From NCBI GenBank assembly GCA_023418475.1, contig JAEZZO010000072.1, forward strand, positions 62,001 to 126,000: a DNA stretch of 64,000 nucleotides, in the 5' to 3' direction. The translations under genes were made by a program, and so were the position numbers. Below the pieces are notes generated by a model. It worked only from the letters and a program-made list of their open reading frames with translations. It was not told where the DNA came from and made no database searches. Positions 52,592 through 61,470 of the stretch are shown here, piece after piece. This stretch comes from Bacillota bacterium. GTDB lineage: Bacteria > Bacillota > Clostridia > Lachnospirales > Lachnospiraceae. The first letter of the stretch is position 1; the number at the start of each line of letters is the position of its first letter.

Positions 52592-53831
52592 GTTTTACTA
52601 AGTTTCTTACCAGGGTTACCTCTTCTTTCGTGCAATCCAGATTGCTAAATCTAGCTTTTTCATAATATTTTGTCAGCTGTTTTTTCCTTTCTTCTTTCCC
52701 TGCAAGAGCACAGCCGTCATCCTCCTTCAGAATATAATCTGCAAGTTCAGAGGGTGTTAAATTCTTCGGAAGATCCTCCGGTGCTGTCACGGAAGAAATC
52801 ACAGCTTTATAGAAGTGTTTCCGAATGAGCTCATTACCGCTCCGGCCAAAAGAGGGAATGAACCTCTTAAAGGGGCTGCTTTTGCGTAGAACCTCTGTTT
52901 TAACAAAGGGAGAGATAAACTCTACCTGGTCCTTCAACTGGTTGTTATTTTTAGCGTAGAAATACTGGTATAGTTTATAAAGAGCATATAATACCGCAGT
53001 GATTGCGGCAACAGTAATAAATATAATTCCAATCCAATAAAATACGGCGCTCATGATTTCGGCAAAGCGGGAAGGATTAGAGGAGGCTTTCGGCAGCATA
53101 GAAGTGAGGACAGCATCTGCTTTTTCTTTCGTAGCATTTTCTTGCTGCTGTGAAAAAAGTGATAAAAAACTTAACAATAGAAATCGCAGTAATTTTCCGA
53201 GTGACACAAAGAAACCATCGAGCGGCAGCCAGGTAAAGAGATACATTATGATAAGAGAGAGGCTGAGCAGGAAAAAAATCAGAGTATTATTAGAATTTTT
53301 TATCTGGTAGTAAGGTAAATTGGTAATACTGCTGTGGCTTTTTATAAAATTATCAAAATTGAGTAGGTACATATTTAAAAAATGTATCAGCACAAATAGT
53401 ATAAAAACCATCAGGATAAAGGAAAGTACACCGTTTAATTTAAAATACCGGCAGACCATATACAAAAAGAAAAAGAGAGAGCTATAAAAAAAGGAGGTGT
53501 TCGAGCACTTATCAGTTCGCTGCTTTTGGTAAAAAGAGTACATGGTCAAAAGAACAAGATATATACCATAGAAGACAGCGGTAATAAGATCGGCTGCAGT
53601 GAAAATGTAAAGCAGCATAAGAATGGTATGCAAACCTAGGAAGGACCAAATATGTCTGGATAAACACCGTATCAGATAGGATAATATAATTGAGGGAAGA
53701 AGCCATAGAGTACGTGCAAGAGGAGAGGAATCCAGTACGAAAAGCAGTACAGCAATAAAGGCATAGAAAACGAGAAACCCCTGGAGCATATTGGCTAAAT
53801 CGATGATGATTTCGGTACGTTTTAATTTCAT
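52557..53831 (-). CDS. membrane protein with C-terminal DUF4129 domain
   Basis: A 424-residue integral membrane protein, the last gene of a MoxR/DUF58 operon. About eight hydrophobic helices fill residues 10-300. The last 110 residues are cytoplasmic and match DUF4129: an RKHFYKAV segment, LTPSELADYILKEDD and LTKYYEKARFSN. In other bacteria such genes sit beside transglutaminase-core membrane proteins, but the transglutaminase part is absent here. ATG 53831 (MKLKRTEII) was chosen; the longer frame starts inside the previous gene. The complex probably acts at the cell envelope, with unknown function. Confidence 0.82.
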   Translation of the reverse strand: MKLKRTEIIIDLANMLQGFLVFYAFIAVLLFVLDSSPLARTLWLLPSIILSYLIRCLSRHIWSFLGLHTILMLLYIFTAADLITAVFYGIYLVLLTMYSFYQKQRTDKCSNTSFFYSSLFFFLYMVCRYFKLNGVLSFILMVFILFVLIHFLNMYLLNFDNFIKSHSSITNLPYYQIKNSNNTLIFFLLSLSLIIMYLFTWLPLDGFFVSLGKLLRFLLLSFLSLFSQQQENATKEKADAVLTSMLPKASSNPSRFAEIMSAVFYWIGIIFITVAAITAVLYALYKLYQYFYAKNNNQLKDQVEFISPFVKTEVLRKSSPFKRFIPSFGRSGNELIRKHFYKAVISSVTAPEDLPKNLTPSELADYILKEDDGCALAGKEERKKQLTKYYEKARFSNLDCTKEEVTLVRNLVKQKGKPDTSLHK

Positions 53832-53854
53832 GTCACCAGATTCCTTTCTAATAA

Positions 53855-54976
53855 TCATTTTTCTATTTCCCAGGAAAGCACATGGGGCAGCAGTTCATCT
53901 CGAACATGCAGTTTTATCTCTCTGTTATATGGTATAATCCAAGTAAAATCTATTTTTTTCCCGGCAAGACAGCGTAATTGCGCTTGCAGATCCTCTTTCT
54001 GATAGGTGGAAATAATTAAAATAGTATCATTTGAGGTTGCCTCAGTAATTTCATTGCCGACTGCATGGATAAAGCCTGGCATTGTTTGGGACGTATCGAT
54101 ACGGGATAGGGCTTCATTAATAGTTTGAATGTGATGTTTGGAAGAGCCTGCCGGAACACTGAATAAATTCCGTGTCAGAGGGTTGGGGGAATTGGTGTAA
54201 AGGGAAGTCGAAATGCCCTGCTCGATGAATGCTGCGGCAAAGCTGGCGGCTAAGCGGATGCTTTCCTCTTCCAGAGCTTCGTATTTCCAAAGGGTCTCCG
54301 ATTCCAGGTTGAGAAGAATTTTTACCTGCTGGGAAGACGTATAATCATACACGTTTACCATTAAGGAACCGGCTTTGGCAGAGGCTTTCCAGTTAATCGT
54401 CTTTAAAGTATCATAAGTCTGATATTCACGGATACTGCGAAATTCAAAAGGATCCTCATTCAGGCAGCGTTTGGTCAAAATGGTACCGAGCATTTTTTGA
54501 AATGGGATATTCATTCTGTCATAATCCACAGGTCTGGGATATACACAAAGGTGTATACCCGTATCGCAGCTTTCAATGTGTTCAGAGGTAAGAAAGATAT
54601 CATTACAAATCAAAAATATTTTATTTATCGTAAAATAGCCCCGGTGGCTGCAGGCAAAAGAGACAGAACGGGTTAATTTCTGATACATCATAACAGAGAG
54701 GATATCATTGCGGTAATAATAATCCGTCACCTCTGTACTGCGTGTATCCAGAAAGGATAAGTAACGGGAGGTCATAAATTTGATTTTTAATATAGGAATA
54801 GGGAGCAGCTTCTGGTTTGTGACTGTCTCATAAAGGATTAGTTCATCACCCTCCACTGCAGTATCCTTTGAAAAGCTTAAGGTTACAGACAGATTTTTAT
54901 CCCAGAAGCGCCGGTACAGGGCTTGTTGCAGCTGAAACAGCAGAAATATGCCCAGGCATGCATATAATATTTTCAT
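53855..54976 (-). CDS. DUF58 domain protein
   Basis: A 373-residue protein and partner of the MoxR ATPase. The N-terminal region has one or two membrane-associated hydrophobic segments (KILYACLGIFLLFQLQQAL). A beta-rich middle follows, and then the DUF58 signature REYQTYDTLKTINWKASAKA near residue 195-215. The C-terminal part resembles a von Willebrand A-like fold. GGAGG precedes ATG 54976 and the stop is 23 bases before the next gene. MoxR-DUF58 pairs are thought to act as chaperone-like systems for envelope or metalloproteins. Confidence 0.88.
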   Translation of the reverse strand: MKILYACLGIFLLFQLQQALYRRFWDKNLSVTLSFSKDTAVEGDELILYETVTNQKLLPIPILKIKFMTSRYLSFLDTRSTEVTDYYYRNDILSVMMYQKLTRSVSFACSHRGYFTINKIFLICNDIFLTSEHIESCDTGIHLCVYPRPVDYDRMNIPFQKMLGTILTKRCLNEDPFEFRSIREYQTYDTLKTINWKASAKAGSLMVNVYDYTSSQQVKILLNLESETLWKYEALEEESIRLAASFAAAFIEQGISTSLYTNSPNPLTRNLFSVPAGSSKHHIQTINEALSRIDTSQTMPGFIHAVGNEITEATSNDTILIISTYQKEDLQAQLRCLAGKKIDFTWIIPYNREIKLHVRDELLPHVLSWEIEK

Positions 54977-55129
54977 AGCTACCTCCACTTCTGAATTCTA
55001 AAAGGAATACACGTGTCATTTTATTGCGAATTTTTTACGAGTAATCATCATTATGCAGTGTTCTATAAATATGACATGATGTTGTTCCTTCGTATCTATA
55101 GTGATGGAAAAAGATATTTCTTTCTTAAT

Positions 55130-56086
55130 CTATCTTTTGGTAAAAATTTCTGTTGGAACAGGAACCTCCGATAGAATTTTAGCAATCAGCTCTCTTGAAG
55201 CAGCGGTTTTGTTATACCCGGTTCGTAAAACCAATCGGTGAGATAGTAGATAAGGAGCCAGAAACTTAATAATCTCCGGAGTGGCATAGGAGAATCCCTT
55301 GATCGCGGCATACGACTGTACGGCTCGAAGAAAAGCCAGGCTTCCCCTTGGACTGACTCCGAGAACAATGTTATCCTGTGACCGGGTTTTGTTAACCAGG
55401 GCAATTATGTATTCCATTAACGAGGGGTGAACATATACGGAGCGGCAGGAATTCTGCATATCGGTTAATTCTTCCTTTTTGCAGACCGGAAGCAGCTCAT
55501 CAAGCGGGCTCGCATTCATAAACCGGTTTAAGATAGCGATTTCCTCCTGTCTTTCTGGAAAACCCATGCCAATCTGCATTAGAAAACGGTCCATCTGTGC
55601 TTCCGGCAGGGGAAAGGTTCCGGAGGTTTCAACCGGATTTTGCGTAGCGATTACCAGGAAGGGTTCCTGCAGGCGGTGCGTCTTACCGTCAATGGTAATT
55701 TGCCGTTCCTCCATACACTCCAGAAGACTTGACTGAGTTCTGGGGGTAGCGCGGTTGATTTCGTCTGCCAGCAGTATATTAGAAAAAACAGGACCGGGAT
55801 GAAAGGTGAATTCACCCTGTTTCTGGTTATAATAGTTTAATCCGGTAATATCGGAAGGAAGAAGATCGGGTGTAAACTGAATTCTCTTAAAATCAGCAGC
55901 AATTGATCTTGCCAGTGATTTTGCAAGAACCGTTTTTCCGGTTCCGGGAACGTCCTCCAAAAGTACGTGTCCATTGGCAATCAGTGCAGTTAATAACAAA
56001 TCAATATTATCCTGCTTTCCTACAATCACCTTTGCTATATTTTCCTTTATCTTGTCTGAAATCTCCTTGATTTTAGCAATTTCCAT
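55130..56086 (-). CDS. MoxR-family AAA ATPase
   Basis: A 318-residue AAA+ ATPase. IVGKQDNIDLLLTALIANGH opens the domain, and Walker A is EDVPGTGKTV with Lys51. Walker B is ILLADEINRATPRTQSSLLE, sensor 1 is IATQNPVE, and PLPEAQMDRFLMQIGMGFP carries the arginine finger region. The lid domain contains VSPRGSLAFLRAVQSYA. It likely remodels or matures a partner protein with the DUF58 and DUF4129 proteins encoded 153 bases downstream. The gap is long for a tight operon, but no terminator is seen. The promoter should lie in 56087-56200. Confidence 0.93.
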   Translation of the reverse strand: MEIAKIKEISDKIKENIAKVIVGKQDNIDLLLTALIANGHVLLEDVPGTGKTVLAKSLARSIAADFKRIQFTPDLLPSDITGLNYYNQKQGEFTFHPGPVFSNILLADEINRATPRTQSSLLECMEERQITIDGKTHRLQEPFLVIATQNPVETSGTFPLPEAQMDRFLMQIGMGFPERQEEIAILNRFMNASPLDELLPVCKKEELTDMQNSCRSVYVHPSLMEYIIALVNKTRSQDNIVLGVSPRGSLAFLRAVQSYAAIKGFSYATPEIIKFLAPYLLSHRLVLRTGYNKTAASRELIAKILSEVPVPTEIFTKR

Positions 56087-56325
56087 ACAATTTCCTTTCC
56101 CGTATAAAACACCATCAGACGATAGAAAATTCTGATCCGTTTATTCGTAACAGCGCCATTATTTACATTATAATACAGGTTGTACAAAAATGTATAGGGT
56201 AAAATTCTGATATAAATAATAACAAACAGTAACTATTCTAACTATTAATAAAATATTACCTCGGAAGGGTGTTGCATATCGCAGGTTTCAAGATTAAAAT
56301 TAAGATAGTAAATCGCACCAAGCAG

Positions 56326-56393
56326 TTGCGAAACTAACTTCTGCACAAAACACGCAGGTTCTGCGTATGAACGATACTGCAATATAGTTTCGC
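56326..56393 (+). repeat. TTGCGAAAC hairpin, family C copy 4
   Basis: TTGCGAAACTA at the left pairs with TAGTTTCGC at the right; CTGCACAAAACACGCAG and similar words form inner stems. It ends 38 bases before the GH43 start. The rest of the 345-base divergent gap shows no other structure. Confidence 0.65.
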
Positions 56394-56431
56394 CATTGAC
56401 TAAAATTAGTTACCTGGAGGAGGCTTCAATC

Positions 56432-57940
56432 ATGCATTACAAAAACCCAATTATCAGCGGTTATAATCCGGATCCAAGTATTATCAGGGTAGGTGAGGAT
56501 TATTATCTGTGCACTTCAAGCTTTGAATTTTTTCCTGGGGTCCCGATTTATCATAGTAAGAACCTGGCTGACTGGGAACAGATAGGCTATTGTCTTACGA
56601 GGGAGAGCCAGCTAGTGCTTCATAACTGCAAACCATCTGCCGGAATTTATGCACCGACTATCCGGTATCAGGATGGAACCTTTTATATGATTACAACTAA
56701 TGTTACGGATATGAATACCACAGGAAAAGGTAATTTCATTGTTCATACCACAGATATCCGCGGAGAATGGTCGGAGCCGGTATGGGTTGACCAGATTGGA
56801 ATTGATCCTTCCCTATTTTTTGAAGAGGACGGGAGGGCTTATTATTGCGGAACTGCCGTGCAAGACGGTAAACAGGGGATTGTCCTTTTTCAGGTGAACC
56901 CAAAGACGGGAGAAATCTTATCCGATAAAAAAATGATCAGCTATGGCTGTGGCGGAAAATATCCCGAAGCGCCTCATATTTATAAAATAGACGGAAGATA
57001 TTATCTGATGTTAGCGGAGGGGGGTACGGAGTACGGTCATATGGTTACCATGCAGCGCGCTGATCATATTGATGGACCTTATGAAGCCTGTCCGCATAAT
57101 CCGATCATTTCACATAAAGATAACATGTACAGTAGGGTTCAATGCACCGGACATGCCGATATTGTGGAGGATCAGAATGGCTGCTGGTGGATGGTATTGC
57201 TGGGCAGCAGACCAACCGGTCCGTTGCTGCACCATCTCGGAAGAGAAACCTATCTAACATCCTTTACCTGGGAAAACGGATGGCCGGTAGTACCGTCACA
57301 GCTGGAGGAAGAAAATGATGCCAGTCTTCCGGGAGAAAGAGATCCTCATCCGGACATTTTTTATACAGACTTTGAGGAGGGCAGGCTGCCGCTTGCTTTC
57401 AATTATGTCAGGAATCCGGAGATAGAACGCTATGGTTTGTGGCCAGATAAAAGTATGCTCATCCTTGACGGTGAGAAAAAGGGACTGACAGGAAGCTGGC
57501 ATTCCCCAACCTTTACAGGTATCAGACAGAAAGGCTTTGATACGGTTACGAAGGTAAGAATGCATCTTACTATGGCACCGGGAACAATTGCCGGTCTGAG
57601 TGCATATTATATGGACACTCATCATTACGAAATTCGGGTTAACCATAAGGAAAGCGGTATGTATGTGGAGCTTAACAAGGCAATCTATGATCTGGAAGGA
57701 ATAACGGCAGCAATGCAGATTAAAGGAAGCTATATTGATCTTTGCATCCGCTCGGATAAGGACAAATATTATTTTTCGTATAGCCTGGATGGAGCAGAAT
57801 TTATTCCGCTTGGAACAGCTCTGACAGCAGGCCTTGCGACAGAAGCAACGGAAATTATGACGTTTACCGGAACATACCTTGGTATTTTTGCTCAGAATGG
57901 GGCAGCAGGATTTGATTCCTTTGAAAGTAAATGGCAATAA
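56432..57940 (+). CDS. beta-xylosidase, GH43
   Basis: A 502-residue glycoside hydrolase releasing xylose (or arabinose) from xylo-oligosaccharides by inversion. The five-bladed propeller (1-310) starts SGYNPDPSIIRVGEDYYLCT. The catalytic triad is visible as Asp14 (base), Asp125 in IGIDPSLFF (pKa modulator) and Glu179 in KYPEAPHIYK (acid). The C-terminal beta-sandwich (about 320-502) is the usual xylosidase partner domain. FEFFPGVPIYHSKNLADW is typical of XynB-type xylosidases. There is no signal peptide, so it is cytoplasmic. GGAGGAGG supports ATG 56432 over the upstream TTG. It stands alone behind a family C hairpin and divergent from the MoxR operon. Confidence 0.93.
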   Translation: MHYKNPIISGYNPDPSIIRVGEDYYLCTSSFEFFPGVPIYHSKNLADWEQIGYCLTRESQLVLHNCKPSAGIYAPTIRYQDGTFYMITTNVTDMNTTGKGNFIVHTTDIRGEWSEPVWVDQIGIDPSLFFEEDGRAYYCGTAVQDGKQGIVLFQVNPKTGEILSDKKMISYGCGGKYPEAPHIYKIDGRYYLMLAEGGTEYGHMVTMQRADHIDGPYEACPHNPIISHKDNMYSRVQCTGHADIVEDQNGCWWMVLLGSRPTGPLLHHLGRETYLTSFTWENGWPVVPSQLEEENDASLPGERDPHPDIFYTDFEEGRLPLAFNYVRNPEIERYGLWPDKSMLILDGEKKGLTGSWHSPTFTGIRQKGFDTVTKVRMHLTMAPGTIAGLSAYYMDTHHYEIRVNHKESGMYVELNKAIYDLEGITAAMQIKGSYIDLCIRSDKDKYYFSYSLDGAEFIPLGTALTAGLATEATEIMTFTGTYLGIFAQNGAAGFDSFESKWQ

Positions 57941-58048
57941 TTGAAAAAAATCTGGCTTACCAGAAGAGGATATGATATATTAATAGCTTAAATATCTAAG
58001 GATTAGCAGATATATAACATTCAGAGAAAGCGTGCAAAGGGGCAGGTT

Positions 58049-59395
58049 ATGGAACAAAATCAGTGCGGCAATAAAATAACAGAAGGTATCATATGGAAGC
58101 AAATACTGATTTTCTTCTTTCCTTTACTTTTAGGTACCTTTTTTCAACAGCTTTATAACACAATGGATGCCATCGTTGTGGGGCGATTCGTTGGAAAGGA
58201 AGCATTATCGGCAGTTGGCGGAACAACAGGAAGCCTGATCTATATGTTTGTCGGCTTCTTCGTTGGATTATCATCCGGAGCTACGGTAATTATCTCACAG
58301 TATTATGGTTCTAAGAATGAAGAGGAAGTCGGGAAAGCAGTGCATACGGCAATTGCACTGGCATTAATCGGAGGCGCGGTAATAACGGTAGTAGGAATAC
58401 TGGAAGCGCCGAAAGCTCTCTCCCTCATGGGTGTACCAGAGGATATCATGCCTTATTCGTTAACCTTTATCCGTATTTACTTTTTGGGAATGACAGCTAA
58501 TCTTGTGTATAATATGGGTGCCGGAATATTGCGTGCGATTGGCGATTCGGTGCGGCCGCTTTATTTCCTGGTAGTCAGCTGTGTGGTTAATATCGGCTTG
58601 GATCTTTTATTTGTTACCGTATTTCACTGGGGAGTAATGGGAGCAGCATTAGCTACCGTCATTTCACAGATAATCAGTGCAGTTCTGGTATGTGCTGCGC
58701 TGATGAGGACGGAACAGTGTTATCGGCTTTCCTTAAGAAGAATACGTTTCCATAGGGTTATTTTGTATAGAATTGTAAGGATAGGGCTTCCGGCTGGCTT
58801 TCAGTCTTTAATGTATACCTTTTCAAATATCATTATTCAATCCAACATTAACAGCTTTGGTACGGATACGATAGCAGCATGGACTGCATATGGAAAAATA
58901 GACGGTCTGTTCTGGATGACAATGGGCTCCTTTGGTATAGCGGTAACGACCTTTGTCGGTCAGAACTATGGTGCCGGAAAGTATGACAGGGTTCACAAGG
59001 GAATTCGGATCAGCTTTTTTATGACACTACTGGCGGCTTTAAGCTTAAGTATAAGCCTTTATCTGGGAGGCAGCAGTATATTATGGCTGTTTACAACAAA
59101 TAAGGATGTAATTGTAATCGGTACGAAAATACTCCATTTCCTTGTACCGACCTATATTACATATATCTTGGTTGAGATTTTGTCCGGTGCGCTAAGAGGA
59201 ATGGGAAATTCACTTATTCCTATGATTATCTGCCTGCTTGGTATCTGCGCATTGCGTGTATTATGGATTTTTGTTGCGGTCCCGATACGTCCTGATCTTA
59301 AAACGGTAATATTCAGTTATCCGCTTACCTGGGCTGTTACATCGATCCTGTTCCTTTTCTATTATATTTATTATATAAGAAAACATTCCATCTGA
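58049..59395 (+). CDS. MATE family efflux transporter
   Basis: A 448-residue transporter with 12 predicted helices in two similar halves. FFFPLLLGTFFQQLYNTMDA and IVVGRFVGKEALSAVGGT open the first half, typical of the DinF/NorM-like bacterial MATE group. QSLMYTFSNIIIQSNINSFG opens the second. It likely exports organic cations, drugs or dyes by Na+ or H+ antiport. The ribosome site is GGGGCAGG. It is alone, followed by a hairpin at 59428-59460. It may be linked to the HTH regulator downstream, but the 280-base gap argues against an operon. Confidence 0.92.
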   Translation: MEQNQCGNKITEGIIWKQILIFFFPLLLGTFFQQLYNTMDAIVVGRFVGKEALSAVGGTTGSLIYMFVGFFVGLSSGATVIISQYYGSKNEEEVGKAVHTAIALALIGGAVITVVGILEAPKALSLMGVPEDIMPYSLTFIRIYFLGMTANLVYNMGAGILRAIGDSVRPLYFLVVSCVVNIGLDLLFVTVFHWGVMGAALATVISQIISAVLVCAALMRTEQCYRLSLRRIRFHRVILYRIVRIGLPAGFQSLMYTFSNIIIQSNINSFGTDTIAAWTAYGKIDGLFWMTMGSFGIAVTTFVGQNYGAGKYDRVHKGIRISFFMTLLAALSLSISLYLGGSSILWLFTTNKDVIVIGTKILHFLVPTYITYILVEILSGALRGMGNSLIPMIICLLGICALRVLWIFVAVPIRPDLKTVIFSYPLTWAVTSILFLFYYIYYIRKHSI

Positions 59396-59427
59396 TAAAA
59401 TAGCAGGAAAGCGGCTTATCTATTTCA

Positions 59428-59500
59428 TTTAGAATGGCTGCTGTTCGCAGCCATTCTAAATTCCATTGCCAAACATCCTGCCAGTAGATGGGTGTAAACT
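59428..59500 (+). repeat. hairpin plus family D remnant
   Basis: TTTAGAATGGCTG and CAGCCATTCTAAA form a perfect 13-pair stem (59428-59460). The adjoining AAATTCCATTGCCAAACATCC resembles the left middle arm of 34621-34902. No T run is present, so it is only a possible transcript end for the MATE gene. Confidence 0.5.
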
Positions 59501-59678
59501 GTAACACATAGGTATCTTTTATAATATTCTACGATACGTAGATTGCAAAACTGGGATATTCTATGTATGCTTAAATTAATTAAGCCAGAGAAAAGTATAA
59601 TAAGATATGTTAAGAGAAGGAATAAAACATAACACAGTAATACAAGACGTCAGATCCTAAGGAAAGGTTTTGGTTTCA

Positions 59679-60266
59679 ATGGACAGTATAAAAACAGGGA
59701 ACTTAATCTATCAAAATAGAAAAGAGAAAAAAATGACACAGCTGGAGCTGGGTAATAAACTGGGTGTCAGTGATAAGACTATCTCAAAATGGGAATGCGG
59801 TATAGGGTGTCCCGATATTGCATTGATGAGTAGCCTGGCGGAAATCCTGGGAGTAAATGTAACGGAGCTACTGTCAGGAGAGTCAAATATTAATGATAAC
59901 GATTCAGGCAATATGAAGAAAACAAAATTCTATTTATGCCAGAACTGCGGAAATATCATCACGAGCACAAATGATCTGATAATCAGCTGCTGTGGGAAAA
60001 AATTGAAACAGCTGACAGTCTGTAAGGATGCTGATCCATCGCATATGCCGGAGCTTTCCATTATTGAAGATGATCTTTATATCCGAGTTGATCATCCAAT
60101 GGAAAAGAGGCACTATATCACATTGATAGCGTATGTGACGGATGATAAGCTGCAGATGAATAAATTATATCCGGAACAAAACGCCGAGGTCAGATTTCAC
60201 CGGATTGGGCATGGAATACTGTATATTTTATGCAGTCAGCATGGCTTATGGATGAAGAGATTATAG
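59679..60266 (+). CDS. HTH regulator fused to a desulfoferrodoxin-like domain
   Basis: A 195-residue fusion. Residues 5-65 form an XRE/Cro-type helix-turn-helix (TQLELGNKLGVSDKTISKWE). Residues 83-110 match the rubredoxin-like centre I of desulfoferrodoxin with Cys87, Cys90, Cys104 and Cys105. The rest matches the superoxide reductase centre II, and all its iron ligands appear present: His122 (SHMPEL), His139 (DHPM), His145 (RHYI), Cys185 and His188 (CSQHGLW). The protein may be a superoxide- or redox-responsive repressor, or a reductase tethered to DNA. ATG 59679 is the natural XRE start, though TTG 59670 has better spacing to AAGGA. Targets are unknown. Confidence 0.85.
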   Translation: MDSIKTGNLIYQNRKEKKMTQLELGNKLGVSDKTISKWECGIGCPDIALMSSLAEILGVNVTELLSGESNINDNDSGNMKKTKFYLCQNCGNIITSTNDLIISCCGKKLKQLTVCKDADPSHMPELSIIEDDLYIRVDHPMEKRHYITLIAYVTDDKLQMNKLYPEQNAEVRFHRIGHGILYILCSQHGLWMKRL

Positions 60267-60392
60267 AAAACGTGTGAAGTACAACATTCGAAGACTTCTT
60301 TCTATAATCACTTTTTAATCTGTTCTAGAGGATATTATAGAGTAGTTTTTTTGTATGAACTGTTATCGGAACAGAAGCATCTCAGATATTTC

Positions 60393-60995
60393 CTATGGTA
60401 ACAGTGCCATCATCTTCCGGATATCCTCCGAGGCCATCTCACATTTTGATTTTTCAATGAGAATATTTCCCCCTGTCATGATATAAGAGGGAATAACCCT
60501 GATATTGTTGTAAAAAAACTCACTGTCTCGAAGCTTATAGGTGGAGATAGCGGGTATAACATTTTTCCTGGTGTTTTTCCTGGAAATCATATTAAAGGCT
60601 TTTTTTGCCACATCACCCATCAACATAATCACCTTAACATTTGGAAATAAGCTGATTTCTTCCTCTAAAACGGACATATGAGCTTTGATGGTGTCGGTTT
60701 CTATTGTATATTCTGTTTTCGGAGTTTTCACGGCGTTAGTTAAATAGATACCCATGGATAAAATATCATGAATGGATGTAACTTGTGCACCTGCCTTCTG
60801 AAATAACGGAAGGACAGTTTTCAGATACCCCTCAGAGTCACCACCGTAAAAATCCTGCTTCGGGTTGGAAGGTACCACCTCGTTAATCATGACTGCGTGA
60901 ATAGAATCTGCATTCAGGTTAAGATCGGTCAGGTAAAAACCACTTACGGATGCTTCTGTTGTTTTTTCAAGAGAATTCTTAATATTAATCATCAT
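60393..60995 (-). CDS. uracil-DNA glycosylase superfamily protein
   Basis: A 200-residue protein. IHAVMINEVVPSNPKQDFYGG near residues 32-52 occupies the place of the glycosylase water-activating loop. TNAVKTPKTEY and VKVIMLMGDVAKKAF fit the central sheet, and PSYIMTGGNILIEKSK resembles the C-terminal DNA-contact motif. It may remove a damaged base or act on nucleotides; activity is uncertain because the motifs are divergent. Starts at 61004, 60995 and 60992 are possible, and AAGGA spacing favours 60995. It is convergent with the HTH-desulfoferrodoxin gene. Confidence 0.75.
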   Translation of the reverse strand: MMINIKNSLEKTTEASVSGFYLTDLNLNADSIHAVMINEVVPSNPKQDFYGGDSEGYLKTVLPLFQKAGAQVTSIHDILSMGIYLTNAVKTPKTEYTIETDTIKAHMSVLEEEISLFPNVKVIMLMGDVAKKAFNMISRKNTRKNVIPAISTYKLRDSEFFYNNIRVIPSYIMTGGNILIEKSKCEMASEDIRKMMALLP

Positions 60996-61470
60996 AAAAT
61001 ACATTTCCTTTCCAATAATCTTTATCAGGATAAATTGCTAAATTAGTATTGAGCCTAAATCTTGTCTTTTAATAGTGAAACTCTAAAACTAAATTGTTGT
61101 GCTATAACCCTTACAAACAAACGTCTTTCAATATTACATAATTTTATCATAATAAATATGACAACAGTACGTCAAGTTTTGTTGATAATCTGAAATGGTT
61201 ACTTATCGGATGCACTGAAATGGAATTTGACTAGCCTGCGAATAATAATTGAAATAATGATAACAAATGAGAAAGATAAAAATAATCTTCCAAATAGAGA
61301 GAGATAATGGTATAATGATCAGGATAAGTATAAGTTTATTAAGAAAATGAAGTATAATCTTCTATGGAAAAGTCTTTCTAATAAGTAAACAATGAAGAAT
61401 GAGCTTCAAGAACGAAGTACTTGAAGCTTTCCTTATCCCCTATAATAACTATCATAAGGAGTCCTTTGCG

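Noticed and set aside
57296..57937. 213-residue minus-strand open frame
   Set aside because: Antisense of the GH43 gene, without ribosome site or recognisable domain.
60267..60392. terminator between the HTH-desulfoferrodoxin and glycosylase genes
   Set aside because: A TCTATAAT/ATTATAGA stem with a very long loop precedes seven T, but it is too weak to list.
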